Program-made: the position numbers and the translations under genes
The notes under the pieces: generated by a model
The model's database searches: none
Seen by the model: only the letters and a program-made list of their open reading frames with translations
What the model was told of the DNA's origin: nothing
Assembly (NCBI GenBank): GCA_028554755.1
Contig: JAPTOF010000010.1
Span: forward strand, 1,906,001 to 1,970,000
Length of the DNA stretch: 64,000 nt
Origin: Cordia subcordata
Taxonomy: Eukaryota; Streptophyta; Magnoliopsida; Boraginales; Cordiaceae
Direction of reading: 5' to 3'
Shown: piece by piece, positions 37,331 to 52,203 of the stretch
Position numbering within the stretch: position 1 is the stretch's first letter
Layout of the letters: each line of letters starts with the position of its first letter

Positions 37331-39365
37331 AAATGTAAGACACTTAAAATCGTAATTAGAATAAAAGTTATCACTTACTCTTCTATATTTACTCCAAGCA
37401 TAATAGAAAATGCGTATTTATTGGCCTAAAAATCTTATCCACATCAAATAAAATAGATTAGAAATCCATTATTCTTAAATTAGAAATCCATTATTCTTAA
37501 ATTTTAATCGTATCCATGAAACTTTTTGACATTCGGTATATAAATTTTACCGTGCATGCAAAAGAATAATAACATGAAGCATTATTCTTACGTTCATTGG
37601 TCGCGTCATGAATAATAACAACTATTATTGATTGAGGACTATCGTTAGTTTCCTTAACCCCCTGATTTTTTTTGTTTTTTCTTTTTATGATTGTTTGAAG
37701 AAATAACTTGCAGGAGCACACATAAAACTGGCGTACGTGGACCTCTTCTAATTTTCCCTTTTCTTGGTTTTTCTTTTTTTCAAAAAGAAAAATAAAGTAT
37801 TCAGAGTCAACACTTTTTATTTAAAATAAATTTCAACTGGCCTTCGTTAAGATAATATAACATAAGGAGCTTAATGCATGCACATCAAAAAGTCCACACG
37901 TTCTTGCAAAATCGATGTTTGACAATTTATCAGACATTGAAGGAGAGTATATATTTTAAATTATTAATTTATAATGCCGGTGTGCGTGATGGTCAAAGTC
38001 AACGAAACCAAAGGACTAGGTCAAACCAATAATGGGAATCTATGTATTGCAAGAAGGATCACGGGTCGTGATTACATCGAAACTTTGCTTAAAAAACTTC
38101 TTACTTCAATCTTAAGTGAGCACTAGTGATATACATCTACTATTTCGAGGGTGTTTGGGAGTGCTTATAAGTAGATTAAGCTAGTCAAATCTACTTATAA
38201 ATAAAAAAAATAAAATATAAAAATTTAACAAATTGTACTTATATTTAAGTAGATAAACTTGAATTATAAGTAATTAAAAAAAGTACCATCCTTGTAACAT
38301 TTCTTTAACTGCTTATAAGCCTTGACCAGATAAAAGGACACTTGTACCCTTTAAAAACACAAGAAAATTACAATTTTATTAATAAAAGATACTTTTTAGT
38401 CATTTTTACAAGAACTGTTACTTATAATAATATATTTATTGAATATGTCAATAGTTTATAAGTATATTTTATCCAAATACTTCTTTTGCTTATTTGTCAT
38501 TTGCTTATAAACATTAAAAGATACTTATAATTATCAATTGCTTATATAATCAGTTTAAAAAAAAGCAAAGCCAAATAGTCTCCATCTCCAAATAGGACCT
38601 CTTTGCTTATAGAAAATTAAAAGTAAAATGTGATGTTCACAGAAAAAGAAATTAAAATGCCTTTGCAGATTTTCGAAAATAAAAGATAGGACAGGCGTTT
38701 TCTCTTAGTAAATTTGGGAAGTTATCAATTCTCCATTTGCAAAACACATTTAAAAGTCTAGAAATTTAAATTCTTCTTATTATCTTATTTGTGTTTCTTA
38801 GTGACTTTTTTTTTCCTTTTAATTTCGTCGAACTCTTTTTTCTAGCCCTTAACCATGGATCTCGATATTAATTCTTAACAACTTATGCACAATATTAATA
38901 AACAAATAATCAAAAAATAAGTGATAATAAATTTAATAACGACAAACTAAACATAATAATATAGGTACATTTTCTAATTGCTTAAACACAATTTTTTGAG
39001 TTTTTTCACAGAAAATTAAAAACACTCTAATTTCCTTAAACTGGAGTTAGAAATATGAAATAATCTTCTATACTTTATTTCTGGGAATCGACTAGGTCGC
39101 ATGTTTATCTTCTAGTTACGTGGTGATCGCATTCCTGGAAGAATCGTAAATTAGTTAATAATCAAACAAAAGCAATAAACAATTTATCCATTTCTTGTAG
39201 CTTCTCAAGGTCAAAGAAGCAGATTAATAATTACGCTTTGGAAGAATAAAACAAATACACTTCGACACGACCCAAAGGCCATGCCTAAGAGCATGTATGG
39301 CTGATTCTAATATTCACCCCTCTTGTTGTCCATTGGCTCATTCAGATCGATCCCTCTCATTTGCC
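37331..39365. other. Intergenic, peroxidase upstream region
   Basis: No gene is supported. A 16-bp direct repeat (agaaatccattattct) occurs twice at about 37460-37500. A MITE-like fold-back lies at about 38149-38581 (ends gggtgtttggg and aagcaaagccaaat, with stem-like gcttataag motifs). Confidence 0.45.
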
Positions 39366-39372
39366 TATAAAA
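39366..39372 (+). promoter_or_regulatory. TATA box of the peroxidase gene
   Basis: tataaaa in the context gcctataaaaggaaac, 119 bp before the ATG at 39485. It is a strong plant core promoter match at the expected distance. Confidence 0.75.
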
Positions 39373-39484
39373 GGAAACTCTCCAGAGCACTTTTAAGTCG
39401 TGTGCTTTCAACTTAATTAAGTTGCTCAATACTTGATATAGTAGTGAAAACAGTTTGCTATATATTTCTTACTCTTTACCAAAA

Positions 39485-41360
<1,876 letters not shown>

Positions 41361-42498
41361 AAGCTCATTTGGATTGATTTTTTTTTTTTTTTTTTTCATG
41401 ACAAAGTTTGTGCTTTTGTGATGATATCTATAGCTAAAAGAGAATATAGCTATTGATATTTGAATAATCAAGCTGTTAAGCTAACTATCATTTATGTAAT
41501 CTTATTAAAAATTACTGCAATCTTGGAGCTGAATAAATTGAATTCGTTGACATATTTTCTTCTTATTATTAAGTAGGAAGCTTGGTGGGCGTATAGGCTG
41601 AATGAGGTCTATAAAAAGTTTTACAAAATTAATGTTACACGATCCCAGTGCCCAAAGAAGACTCATCACCATAGGTGCTACATTAGCTTCCAAGGGGTGC
41701 ACAGGCACCCCTGACTTTCTTTTTTTTTTTTTTTTTAAATGAAGTAATTACTATTATTCTTTAGTTCCTTTTGTGATTCCTTCATAATAAAGACAGTATT
41801 TTATCTATACTTTTATTTTATTTTTTAAACAAAAAAATAAATTTAGAATGAAAAATAGCAAAAAGTAAAAAATAAAATTAGACACAGAAAAGGAGAGATA
41901 AAGAATAGAAAAATTAAATAAAAAGTTATCTTAGTCACTTATATAAAAAAAGATATATTTTTAAGTTGAATATCTAATATTTTTTAAAATTTGCAGTTAA
42001 GCTCGAACAAATATAAAATATAGTTCAGGATATAATAATGATAGCTATTTATTTATATTTGTTATTTAGATTAAGATGACATTATTATATTAAGTATTAT
42101 ATATTTTCATAAATAAGTTTTTAATATATATTAAAAAATTATACATATGCGCGCCACCAAGCATTAGTTTCTGGTTCCACCATTGCTCATCACTGTCCTT
42201 GATCATATATATTACACACCAGAAGCTATAAGCATATAAAGAAATCAACTAATTGAAGGATATTATTAGTAAAGATTATGTCACGCTTGCCCATCCAAAA
42301 GAAAAAAAAAATGCTGAATTATTAAAAATCGCATAGCTGTCGACCTTTATGATGACCATGGTATAATATTCAACATAAGTTTGAGGCAGCAATATAATCA
42401 TAACAAAAAAGGTTTTAAGTACTTATGCTTCCACGATATCCCTTAACCATAAGGGGCGTGATTTTGCCATTACTTCCAACATGAATAATTTAAAGAGA
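41361..42498. other. Peroxidase 3' flank and intergenic
   Basis: A 3' UTR and AT-rich DNA. ggggtgcacaggcacccc (about 41695-41712) is a short perfect hairpin next to a T-run. No gene is seen. Confidence 0.45.
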
Positions 42499-42926
42499 AA
42501 AATGCATTTTACCCTCTGTGTTTTGTCAAAGTCACATAAAACTCTCTGTGTTTTGAAAACTCACTGATAAACTTATATAATTTGAAAAATGTCACACATT
42601 AACCCCGTCGTTTGTTTTCCCATTAAAATTAATAGACAGTATTAATACATGTCATTTTGACTTGTTAATAACAAAAAAAACTCAAGTAAATTTGTGCAAA
42701 TTAACCCCTCTAATTTTAAAATTGATACAAATTTCCCCCAATTTTAAAAATAGTGTAAAATCCACCCTCTTCTTTCAAAATCTGTTAACTTTAACAAAAA
42801 AAAACTAGCGACGGGAGCCAATGTGCGATATTTTTTAAATCACAGGATTTTATCAGCGAGTTTAAAAAATTCAAAGAGTTTTATGCGACTTTCACAAAAC
42901 AAAGAAGGTAAAATACATTTTACCCT
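42499..42926. mobile_element. Fold-back MITE, arms about 115 bp
   Basis: The left arm (aatgcattttaccc, gtcacataaaactct, actcactgataaac) is inverted relative to the right arm (atcagcgagtttaa, agagttttatgcgac, aaatacattttaccct). The centre is unique and non-coding. Confidence 0.75.
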
Positions 42927-45690
42927 AATTTGAAAAATAGAGATCCCATTTAGCAATAATAATATCATATCCGCATATTATACCCTGGTCTTGCATGAGA
43001 TACTCCCGCGCAACATCATGCTCTTACATGCTTGAAAAAAAAAAAAGAAAGAAAGAAAGAAAGAAAACAGTTCTATTAATCATCATCGTCATCTCCTCTC
43101 TGACTCTCACACACAGAACACACATAAACACACAGACGCACACACACAAACACACACAGACACCAACACACACAAACATGCACATAGCAAAGAGCAAGGA
43201 GCATCAATAAATCCCTAGATCAACTTAGATTAACTGTCAATTGGGGATTTTTTTCCACATACAGCTTTGATTAATGGTCACTTTATTAGCTTTTGAAAAA
43301 GACCTCCTCTAGCTTCTTCAATTTTTCTTTTTTTTTTTTTTGTGTGGATGTGTTTTTGTGTATATGTATGTGTAAAGATTGATGAGTAAGTATATATTAA
43401 GTGGTAACTAATAAACTAACGTGTCCATAATTTTTATACTATTTGTTCACTATTTTAATAGTGAACAAATAAATATAAAATAGCAAATAAAAGTCTTTGT
43501 ACTTGTGTGTGTGTGTATGAGAGTGCTACACAAATATATATGGCGTGGTGAATAAATATTTCATATATATATATATAGAATAGCACGTGAACAGTTACGT
43601 ATACTGTTCATGCATAGTAGGTGCACAATATTTTTCACAAGTGCATGGTGTGAGGTACCATAATATAAGATCCCTATCTTATCAATGGAGGAGAAGCAGC
43701 TGTCTAAATCAATAATGAAGAGAAATTCGCTCATTCAAACTTTACGTCGAGAAATTGGAATCTGTCTATCTACATAATAGTGTAAATTTATTCTTCTTAA
43801 AGGTTAATGAGATATGTCAATGGCGACAAAGGACGAGCAAAAAAAATTTCTGAAAAAATTGAAGGGTTTCCATGTTTCTATATTACCCGGAGAACCTGTC
43901 TCTGTCATACATACTCCACCCCGCCTGCTTGCTACAGCTCATTATTGGCTACCTTGTTCTGTGTTCCAAAGCAATATGCGGAGTATGGAGTATGTCTATC
44001 AAGTTTCTTTGATAGATTCCGTTTTATTTATTTTGTTTAATAATTTACGTCTGAAAATTATTTTTTTTATTTGAAACGCATGTGACTCCAACAGGTTCAT
44101 AATTACTGACCTAACATCTTGTAGTATGGTAGGGGTGGGAATCAATTGGATATTTGGATTTCAGGTGAGCAGGTTAAAAATCCAACTGGATGGTGGAAGA
44201 TTATGTATTCAACCAAATAAAGAATGCTCAAATTTTGGGTTTTTTAAATTCATGTTTTCGGATACTTTACTAAATTAGGAAACGTTGGATTGCTTTTTAA
44301 ACACAAATAATATCATGCACTCTAAGTTACTTATACTAGAGGGGCTAGGTGCACTTTAAGGTGCATGTAATGCATGCGCTTATATAAGAAAAAGAAAAAA
44401 TATCCCTTCGACTTCAGGTTCTTTCTCTCTCTATCCTCCTCTCTCTCTCTCTCTCTCTCTCTATTGTTCTCTCTCCAATCTCTCCCCTCTCTGTGTTGTG
44501 GTTTGTGGTATCTGATGAAGGATCTGAAGGCTTTTACGTAGCGGCGACGATAGAAGCTAGAGATCATTGTCTTGCTTTGCTGTTCTCTCTCTTTCATTCT
44601 TTTTTTTTTTTTTTTTTGGCTTTTTGGAGTAATTTTTTCAGATTTGTAACAAATCTATATGTGTGTTGTATGGTATGGCAGCAGCGACGGTGGAGGCTAG
44701 GGATTATTTCTCTTACTTTGTTCTTCTCTCTTTCTTTTCCTTTTTTGTGTTTGAATTATTTTTTCAATTATGTGCGTGTTGTGTGGTTATGTTCATGTGA
44801 GTAAGTTTGTTGTGGTGGTGGTGGTGATGGTAGTTGTGGTTAAAGTTGTGGTGGTAGTGGTGGTGGTAGCACAATGGTGATGGTTTTGGTTGTGGTTTTC
44901 TGGGGTTGTTGGTTGTAGGTGATCAATGAAGAAGATGATGACTTTTTTCAATTTTTTACTATGTTGTGCCCCTGATCAATGAAGAAAATTTAAACAAAAA
45001 TTAGCAAAAAGTAAAAGAAGCAAAGAACTGTGAGCATGTGGCTTGCTATTGCGAATGTTCCCCTATAAGGTTGCGAACATTTCAATCAAAGTTATGAACT
45101 TGTAATTTACAGATTTGAACATGTCAGTTACAAGTTGTGAACATAAAATAATAAAATTGTCAACATATAATATCAAATATATAAATAATTAAAAATTATG
45201 AACATATAATATAAAAATTATGAATTTATAAAAAAAACTATGAATATAAAATATAAAAATCGCAAGCGCATAAAAATTGAGGACATATAGTGTAAAATTG
45301 TGATTGTATAATATAAGAATTGTAAATTTATGAATTTTATATTTTTAAACAATAATTTTTAAATTTTTTAAATTTTAAAAAATAAAATTGTGATCGTATA
45401 AAAATTATGAATATATGGACATATAATGTTAAAATTATGAACATGTATTTGTAAATAATTAAAAGAGATTGAGATAACTAAAAACATTTAAATTATGAAC
45501 ATATAATATTTTTGTAAATAAATAAAAATTGTGAATATGTAGTATAAAAATTTTGAATGTATGAAATATATATTTTAAACAATAATTTTTTTATTTTCTG
45601 AAATTTAAAAATAAAACCTAAAAAAATTGAAATTGAACTAAAAAAAATCTAAAACTTTTTTTCCTTTGCAACTTCTTGTCAACAAAAAAC
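42927..45690. other. Intergenic with simple repeats, no supported gene
   Basis: It contains an AC-rich tract (43108-43175), an AT tract (43563-43577), a CT microsatellite (about 44437-44462), GGT/GTGGTG-rich sequence (44809-44875), and a degenerate tandem array of tatgaacatataatata-like units (about 45100-45550). A leader-like CT-rich stretch near 44420-44600 could belong to a transcript but no convincing reading frame follows. Two overlapping short frames near 43807-44074 match nothing I recognise. Confidence 0.4.
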
Positions 45691-46559
45691 GAGTTAAATT
45701 CAAATAAGTCCCAACTGTTAACACCTTTTTTCATTTTAGTCCCTATTGTTGCAAATAATTCATATAAGTCCTCAATGTTTACTTATTATAGTCAAATTAG
45801 TCCTTGCAGTTAAAGTTAAATTCAAATAAATCCCTAATATTTACATATTTTTTAATTTTAATCCCTATTATTTTAAATAATTCATACAAGTCCTCAATGC
45901 TTAATTATTATGGTCAGATTAGTCCCTATAATTAGAATGGACGTTAGTTTTGACGAAAATGTCCCAAATGACCTCAAACATAAAAGCAATTGATAATCTT
46001 ACCCTTTGCGCTATAAAGCGAAACTCGATTATCTATTTTTTTAAGCAAGAATTCCTAGCCAAAAAGAAAAAAAGCAGTAGGAATTTAACATTTTGGATGA
46101 TAGTTATTGCATTCTTTGCATATTTGGATTTATTGTGGACTTTTATAAGACACATTAGACATATGATTGAAATTTTTTAATAAAAATTAGGAACTTTTAT
46201 TGTCTAAAAATTATTCTATTATGAAATTCACAGTACAAAAGTTCAAGGTATTATAATCAACTAAGAATTAAAAAATAAAATAAAATTACTTCCAATCTTT
46301 TTTATTTATTTTTTCTTAAAACAGAGACTAACTTAAATAAGTTTGTAAAACATTGAGAACTATTATGAATTCTTTTCAAATAATAGTGACTAGTTTGACT
46401 AATTTTGTAAAACATTGGGAATAATATATATTTTTTTAAGTAATAAGAACTAATCTGACTATATTTGTAAAATATTAAGGACTAATTTAAATATTTTAAA
46501 ATAATAGGGACCACTTTAAAAAAATAAAAAAATAATAGGACTTATTGTGAAATTTGCCC
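45691..46559 (-). mobile_element. 870-bp fold-back MULE-MITE, copy 2 (inverted)
   Basis: It runs from gagttaaattcaaataag to gtgaaatttgccc, the reverse of copy 1 at 28301-29170, including the unique centre (gcagtaggaattt, ttgcattctttgcatattt). It is flanked by an exact 9-bp duplication acaaaaaac at 45682-45690 and 46560-46568. It is non-coding and was mobilised in trans. Confidence 0.9.
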
Positions 46560-46813
46560 ACAAAAAACTAACAACTTTTTGCGCGTGTGCTAGCCACACC
46601 AAAAAAAAATAAAAAAAGAGCTGTGGTTTGTGCTCGTGAAAGCCATAATAACTAGATAGCACATTGTCTCGTGTAATTCTAATTAAAGTTAGTCGTATGG
46701 CTAGAATTAGTATAATTTCTAGGATTTAAAATTTTTGCATTTCTAAACTAATAAATTTTCTTCAACTATTCTTTAATTATTCTTTTTGAAATTTTATATT
46801 TGCAACTAATTTA

Positions 46814-46930
46814 AGAGGGTGTTGGGCTTTGCTTATTTAGTGCTTATAAGCACTTAAATAGTAAAAAGTATGTGGTGCTTTTTTCTAAGTGCTTATAAGC
46901 ACGCGAAATAAGCAAAGCCAAACACCCTCT
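46814..46930. mobile_element. 117-bp MITE with near-perfect inverted ends
   Basis: agagggtgttgggctttgc at the left and gcaaagccaaacaccctct at the right are inverted, with inner gtgcttataagcac palindromes. It is probably hAT-like, but no exact target duplication was found. Confidence 0.8.
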
Positions 46931-47338
46931 AAATTGACCACTAAAATTTGTGACTGATTGTAAGTAGAACTCTAAATTTGTGATCAAATTGAAATAAGTA
47001 ACCAAATAACATAAAGTTCGATCGCAAAATTACAGACTGGTTAGAAATCGGGTGCAAAATTTTGCTACTGAAAAATCAATCTCTAAATGGTCACAAATTG
47101 TTTAAATGACTGATTTAATATCAGTCGTAGAATTCTCAACTTAATTTTTTTCCTTTTCAATCTTTAGCAATCATTTTGGCATAAATTAGTGACCGAAAAC
47201 TCAAAGTCACTTATTTGCGCACTTATTTTGCGACTGTTTCTTATTCCGGTCACTAAATTGATTGCAAAAATTAATTTTTTGTGACCAATTTTCTTCAATT
47301 GCTAATTTTGGTCACTAAAAGTCCTACTTCGAGCAGTG
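46931..47338. mobile_element. Possible CACTA-like remnant with subterminal motifs
   Basis: Repeated ggtcact/gaccaaaa and aattagtgacc-type motifs occur on both strands. The right edge, gagcagtg, reads cactgctc on the minus strand. This fits a CACTA subterminal region, but both ends are not demonstrated. Confidence 0.4.
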
Positions 47339-49931
47339 TTGTTGACCAATAGTTTTTGAAAACATCACGAACAAAGTTCCATGACTTGAGGATCTCATAT
47401 TAAGTACTTGCTATGGTCGCGAAACTTTCGATATTTCAAGTGATTTGTTTAAGTACATAATACTGCGCTATATGCTTCTTGAAATCTGGGATGTAAAACA
47501 AAGAAATTATACAAAAAATTAAATGCAAACACGATTATGTGGTTCAACCAAGTCATACTCTAGAGACATTACATGGTTCGGTCAAATCCTACTGCACAGT
47601 CAAAGAATACAAGATTTGTAATGCTCTAATCACCCAACCTCTATCTTTCCTGCTCCTTATACTTGCTGCTGCTAATTTCGAGAACATAATTGTCATGTAC
47701 CTAAAAATGTTAAGAAATCATTGAGTTTTCATGGAAAAAAAACTAACTGATCAATAAGAAGAGTAGCCCAAGAACTTAGAAGGTAATCTTGTGGAGATTT
47801 TTCCACGTCGGACATCTAAATATTTTAACAAGAGTCATTCTTTCTAAATCCACAAGACCCAATCATAACGGTCTAAACCATAAAATAATTATAATCAGAG
47901 CATCTAACCATAACAAAGTGAAATTCTCAAAGTCACTTCAATCTTTATAGTCTCCATATTCAGGATAACATCATAACACCGAAGCTTAAAAACGTAATTA
48001 AAATAAAGTCTAATAGCTCCATAAGCGAGACTTAGATTAAAACCCATGAGTTCTTTACTCTCTCATGGCCATCAAATGACTCTACCACAGACACCAATCT
48101 ATTTTTCGTCATTTGCAAAATAGATAAATTCAAATAAAAGAAAATGGATATTTAACTCAGTAAGCAGACAAATTTCTCAAAAAATATTTTTGGGATATCA
48201 AAGTACAAACAATAATTATTTAATAAAAATACGATAATTAAAATAAAATTATCTCAGTAACTTATTCAAGATAGAATTAAATTTGGTAACTAGGGCCACA
48301 ACTTTTATCAAAATCTTCAGTGAGTTGGGTCAAAGGCGAAGCAATATAAAAAGTTGTACATTCTAATCAACCCCCAAAGGCGAATAGGACATCCTTAATA
48401 TAGTGGTGCACCCCACAAAATGATTTTCTTTCTTGGATATGCTCATGTCGTATATAGATGCAATGCGTGAACTCCAAAAGACTCTATATATACGTGAATG
48501 CGCTCTTTAATAACAAAGATGGTGTATGATCCCCATCGATGCAAGGGTCAACTAATCTTAAGGTTTACTATAGCAAAACACAAATATACATACATAATAT
48601 CGTAACTATATACAAAATGTGAATCCAAGGCATAGTTTTGTCCCAAAATAATATTTGTAGCTTGCGTCATGCAATAACATGTTTGTAAAAAATGCTATTA
48701 GTTTTGTACTTCATATTTTATGTCCAAAATATTCTTTGTGATGGTAAAACTTAAAAGAGATATGTCAGGAAATTAGAAAGCATAACACACACTCATGCAG
48801 CGGAATTAAAATACGAGTAACGAGAAAAGAATACGCACTATTAAACGTGGTTCGACCCTCTGCCTACGTCCACGAAAAACTCCACTAATAGAAAAGAGTA
48901 TTACAACTCACGTGACTTTTTGCATGGCCCGAAAAGTCTAACCCTTCCTCACAGTGTTCTTACAATGGGGCTCTCTCTCTCTTTCTCAATCTAGACTTAT
49001 TGCAAGACACACATTTTTCAACTAATACAAGAGTCCTATTTATAGAGGAGATTTCCTTGTTCTCTAACACAAAGGATTTTCTAATCTATCAATCCTACTA
49101 TAACTAAGACTCTTACCATAACTAGAATTTTGACTCTCATTAAGACTCTTTCCTAATTTCAATATGAACTTGGGCTTAGCACTTAAGCCATAACCCAACA
49201 AGATACAATAACCACTTATCTAATCCAATTACGTTTTTATCCTACCAATGGTATCCCTAATATGCAATAACGTGGGTATTATAGAACTTCAAACTTTTTC
49301 TTTATTTTAATGCTACTAAATAAGTACATTTTTTTTTGGGTCAAGTTCCACAAATGGTTCTTATTATTTATAAAAGGTGTCATTTTTGTCACTATTGTTT
49401 TAAGAATAAGCTAAGATAAAAGTGTCTCTAATAAATTAAGTTTTTGACAAAGTGATAAATGTATATAATACTAAAGTTGAATTAGTGAAACTTTTGGGTT
49501 GGAATCTTGTCTTATTCTTTTTAAAATAGTATACTTAGCTTTAAAATTAAATTTGATTCCCAGTGAGAACGCATGTTAAAAATAATAAATAAATAAATAA
49601 AATAAATTCATCTCTAATGATTCAAATTCTCAAAAGAAATAATAAATTAATAAGTGATGTAGAATAAATTAGTAGCAAAGGTTAACATGCTAAACAACTA
49701 TAGAAATGTAACTTAATATGCTTAAAGGAATCACTATTGTGAGCAAGAACATGGGAACATACCCAAGAGTTTTATTTGACAAGGAAACTGTAATTTAATC
49801 ATGATTTTTAATATAAATTAGAATTAAATTTTAGATTAGATTAGAAATTACCTACAATAGATATATACTATTTTTTTCAATAACGGAGAACTCACTTCAG
49901 AGATGACCACGCTAAATTTATTCTAAAGTAA
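47339..49931. other. Intergenic with LTR-like fragments, no gene seen
   Basis: Fragments such as tatgtggttcaaccaagtc (47537) and aaacgtggttcgacc plus tgcctacgtccacg (48843-48872) look like retroelement LTR remnants, with a TATA-like tcctatttatagagg near 49030. No reading frame is supported. Confidence 0.4.
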
Positions 49932-49940
49932 TAAATTTTA

Positions 49941-51460
49941 GGGTAAAATACGCCGAGCGCCCCTGTGGTCTACTATAAGTGCATAATAGCTCTCTGTGGT
50001 CCCAAAAGTCTCTCATCACACCTCTAAGCTTGTTAAAAGTATCATCATGCACCCCTAAACTGTTAATTAATATTAACAAAGTTATATTTTATAATAAAAA
50101 GACTTTAATACCCCTATCACATTCTCCGTATATTATACACTTTCTTTTTTCTTTCTCTCATCTCACCCGTTCCTACCTAGTCACCAAGCCACCCCGTGAC
50201 CACCACCCCCAATCCCTCCACCACCGCCTGTCACCCCCCAACCCCATCCTCGCCCCCCTTCCGCAACCCCACTCATGTCATCTGATGGTCAGTCGAGAAG
50301 CAGCAATACAATTCAGCGCATGTTCTCTGCAATCTATGCTCAGAGATTTTTATGATTTTTCTTTCAAGAATATTGTAATGCACCTCATTATTGTATTTTT
50401 CTTCCCCTTTTCTCCCTAAATCTTCTCTGAATCTGAATATATGCAACCAATAACATTTGCGACTACATTTTAATCCAGCAATCGAGTGATCAGTTGTGCT
50501 TTTTGCCTTAACTTTATGACTAAAATTTTTATTTCGTGATTATTTTGATCATGCATAGTTTTAAAATAGAAAAAAATTAAATCGAATCAAATTATGTCTT
50601 ATCAAATTAAGTGCAATTGATATTATTTTATAAGTGAAAATAGTGCAATACGTGATGTGCTAACCTGTAATTATTCTAGCTAAGTATATTTTCTTTCTTC
50701 ATCTTTTAGCATACACACACACACACACACACGATATGTATACATATGTATGTATTGATGGTGTAGTCTTATGGCTTAATTGTTATAATGCTTTGCTTCT
50801 CTAATTTCTTTTGCATTTAGACTTTTTTGCTTTGTCGTGAGTTGTGAGATACGATGTTGGATGAACTACTGAAACAAAGATTATACCAAACATCAAGCAG
50901 GTCTTTGAGAAGAACCCAACCAAGAATGATGTCGCTGTTGAGGCTTCTAAGACATTTGATGAGTTCAACGTCAAATTTTCTTACGACGGAACTCTTATTT
51001 ACAATCCTTTTCTTTTAATTTACTTTTCGTCTTTTTTTTCTTGCTAAAGTAAAACAAAAAAGAAAAACTAGTGTCTTTGCGACTTGTGAAGTGCCAAATA
51101 ATGAGCAATACACCAAGGAATTTCAGGAGAAGAAGATTGAGTAGGAATGGGGGTGGAAGGTGACGGGGTGGGGTTGAGGAGTTGGGGATGGGGATCTTGC
51201 GGTCTGGGTAGGTGGTTCAGTAGGTTTGGGGTGGTGAGGTGAGAGAAAGGGAAAAAAAAAGTGTATAATATGTGAATGTTGTGATAGGAGTATTAAAGGC
51301 TTTTTAATATAAAATTTAATCCTGCTAGTGTTAATTAACAGTGTAAGGGCGTGTGATGTTACTTTTATAAAGTTTAGAGAAGTGATGAGAGACTTTTGAG
51401 ACTACAAGGGTATGTTATGCACTTATCGTAAACCACAAGGGGGTTTGGTGCATTTTATTC
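49941..51460. mobile_element. Pack-MULE-like element carrying a gene fragment
   Basis: A 1520-bp element with long imperfect inverted repeats of about 330 bp. The left arm opens gggtaaaatacgcc, with gtctactataagtgcata; the right arm closes tgcacttatcgta to cattttattc. Both arms include the taatacccctatcac / gtgataggagtatta block and a C-rich/G-rich stretch. A perfect 9-bp duplication, taaatttta, flanks it at 49932-49940 and 51461-51469, as expected for Mutator-type transposition. The interior (about 50280-51141) is unrelated to a transposase and includes a captured DREPP-type gene piece and an AC microsatellite (about 50711-50732). Confidence 0.87.
50861..51141 (+). pseudogene. Captured DREPP/PCaP1-type gene fragment
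   Basis: From ATG 50861 the bases align with a DREPP start (Met-x-Tyr-Trp-Lys), with a two-base loss giving a TGA at the fourth codon. The next frame reads TKIIPNIKQVFEKNP and EASKTFDE to 50969, followed by a GT donor-like site. A second block at 51103-51141 reads EQYTKEFQEKKIE, then TAG. Both blocks match, in order, the N-terminal region of plasma-membrane-associated cation-binding proteins as I recall the family (VVPKxKKxFEKN, TFDESK, KEFxEKKTEL). The gap between them behaves like a retained intron. It is a transposon-captured exon1-intron-exon2 piece, not a working gene. Confidence 0.75.
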
Positions 51461-51469
51461 TAAATTTTA

Positions 51470-51671
51470 TAATACACCTGACACATCATCTACAAAATGG
51501 CTATTGCATATAAGATTTGGATTCAATGAGTAAAATGTTTGAATGGTGGTGGGGTTCAAGGAATATATAAAAGAAGATAGAGTTAGAAAAATGTGAAACA
51601 CAAGATTGGATTGCGAGAAAAAAAACGTAGGAATAATTTTAAAATTAATACTTTACCAAATACATTACTTG

Positions 51672-51706
<35 letters not shown>

Positions 51707-52203
51707 TAGATATAAAATTGATGTACAAATAGTATCAGAGATCTAGAGAAATATTAACTTTCAAAAATATATAAAATTATAATTTTTTATTTTAAAAAAT
51801 AAACAATTTCTCACATAATGTGAAATAACTCCTGAAATTTTTTTTTTTATTTTTTAAGCTTTTTTCTTCTTTAAACTTTTGCTTAACTTTATCTAAAACC
51901 TCTTCTAAAATAAGTTAGCTAACACTTAAACTTGCAAAAAAAGAAAAGCAGTCAAATTTCTCAAGAAAAAAAAAAAGAGCCAAATAGAGTATGATTGATA
52001 CAACTTAACTTTTATTAGATTAAATTTCAAAATATTTCTTGCAATTTACTTAAAGCTGTGATTACAACTAAAAAGTTTTTATACGATAACAATATTATTC
52101 ATAAGTACTACTTTTATTATATAAACTTATTTAATATTTTGTTGAAATAAAATTTAATGTTCATTGGGCCCCTGCATGTGCAATTTAACATTAGACTTAT
52201 CCT
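51470..52203. other. Intergenic, AT repeat, no gene
   Basis: It includes an AT dinucleotide tract (about 51674-51704) and A/T-rich DNA. No coding sequence is supported. Confidence 0.4.

Noticed and set aside
41690..41715. Hairpin ggggtgcacaggcacccc followed by T-run as a terminator
   Set aside because: Rho-independent terminators do not apply to plant nuclear genes, and it lies over 300 bp beyond the peroxidase stop; more likely a repeat end.
43807..44074. Two overlapping open frames of 77 and 86 codons
   Set aside because: No recognisable domain, no conserved flank, overlapping in different frames in AT-rich repeat-laden DNA; no evidence of a gene.
44400..44900. CT-rich leader-like sequence with a possible gene after it
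   Set aside because: No long frame or domain follows; GTGGTG repeats account for the apparent coding bias.
49979..50419. Open frame of 146 codons
   Set aside because: It lies in the C-rich inverted arm of the Pack-MULE-like element; Pro/His-rich by base composition, with no homologue recognised.
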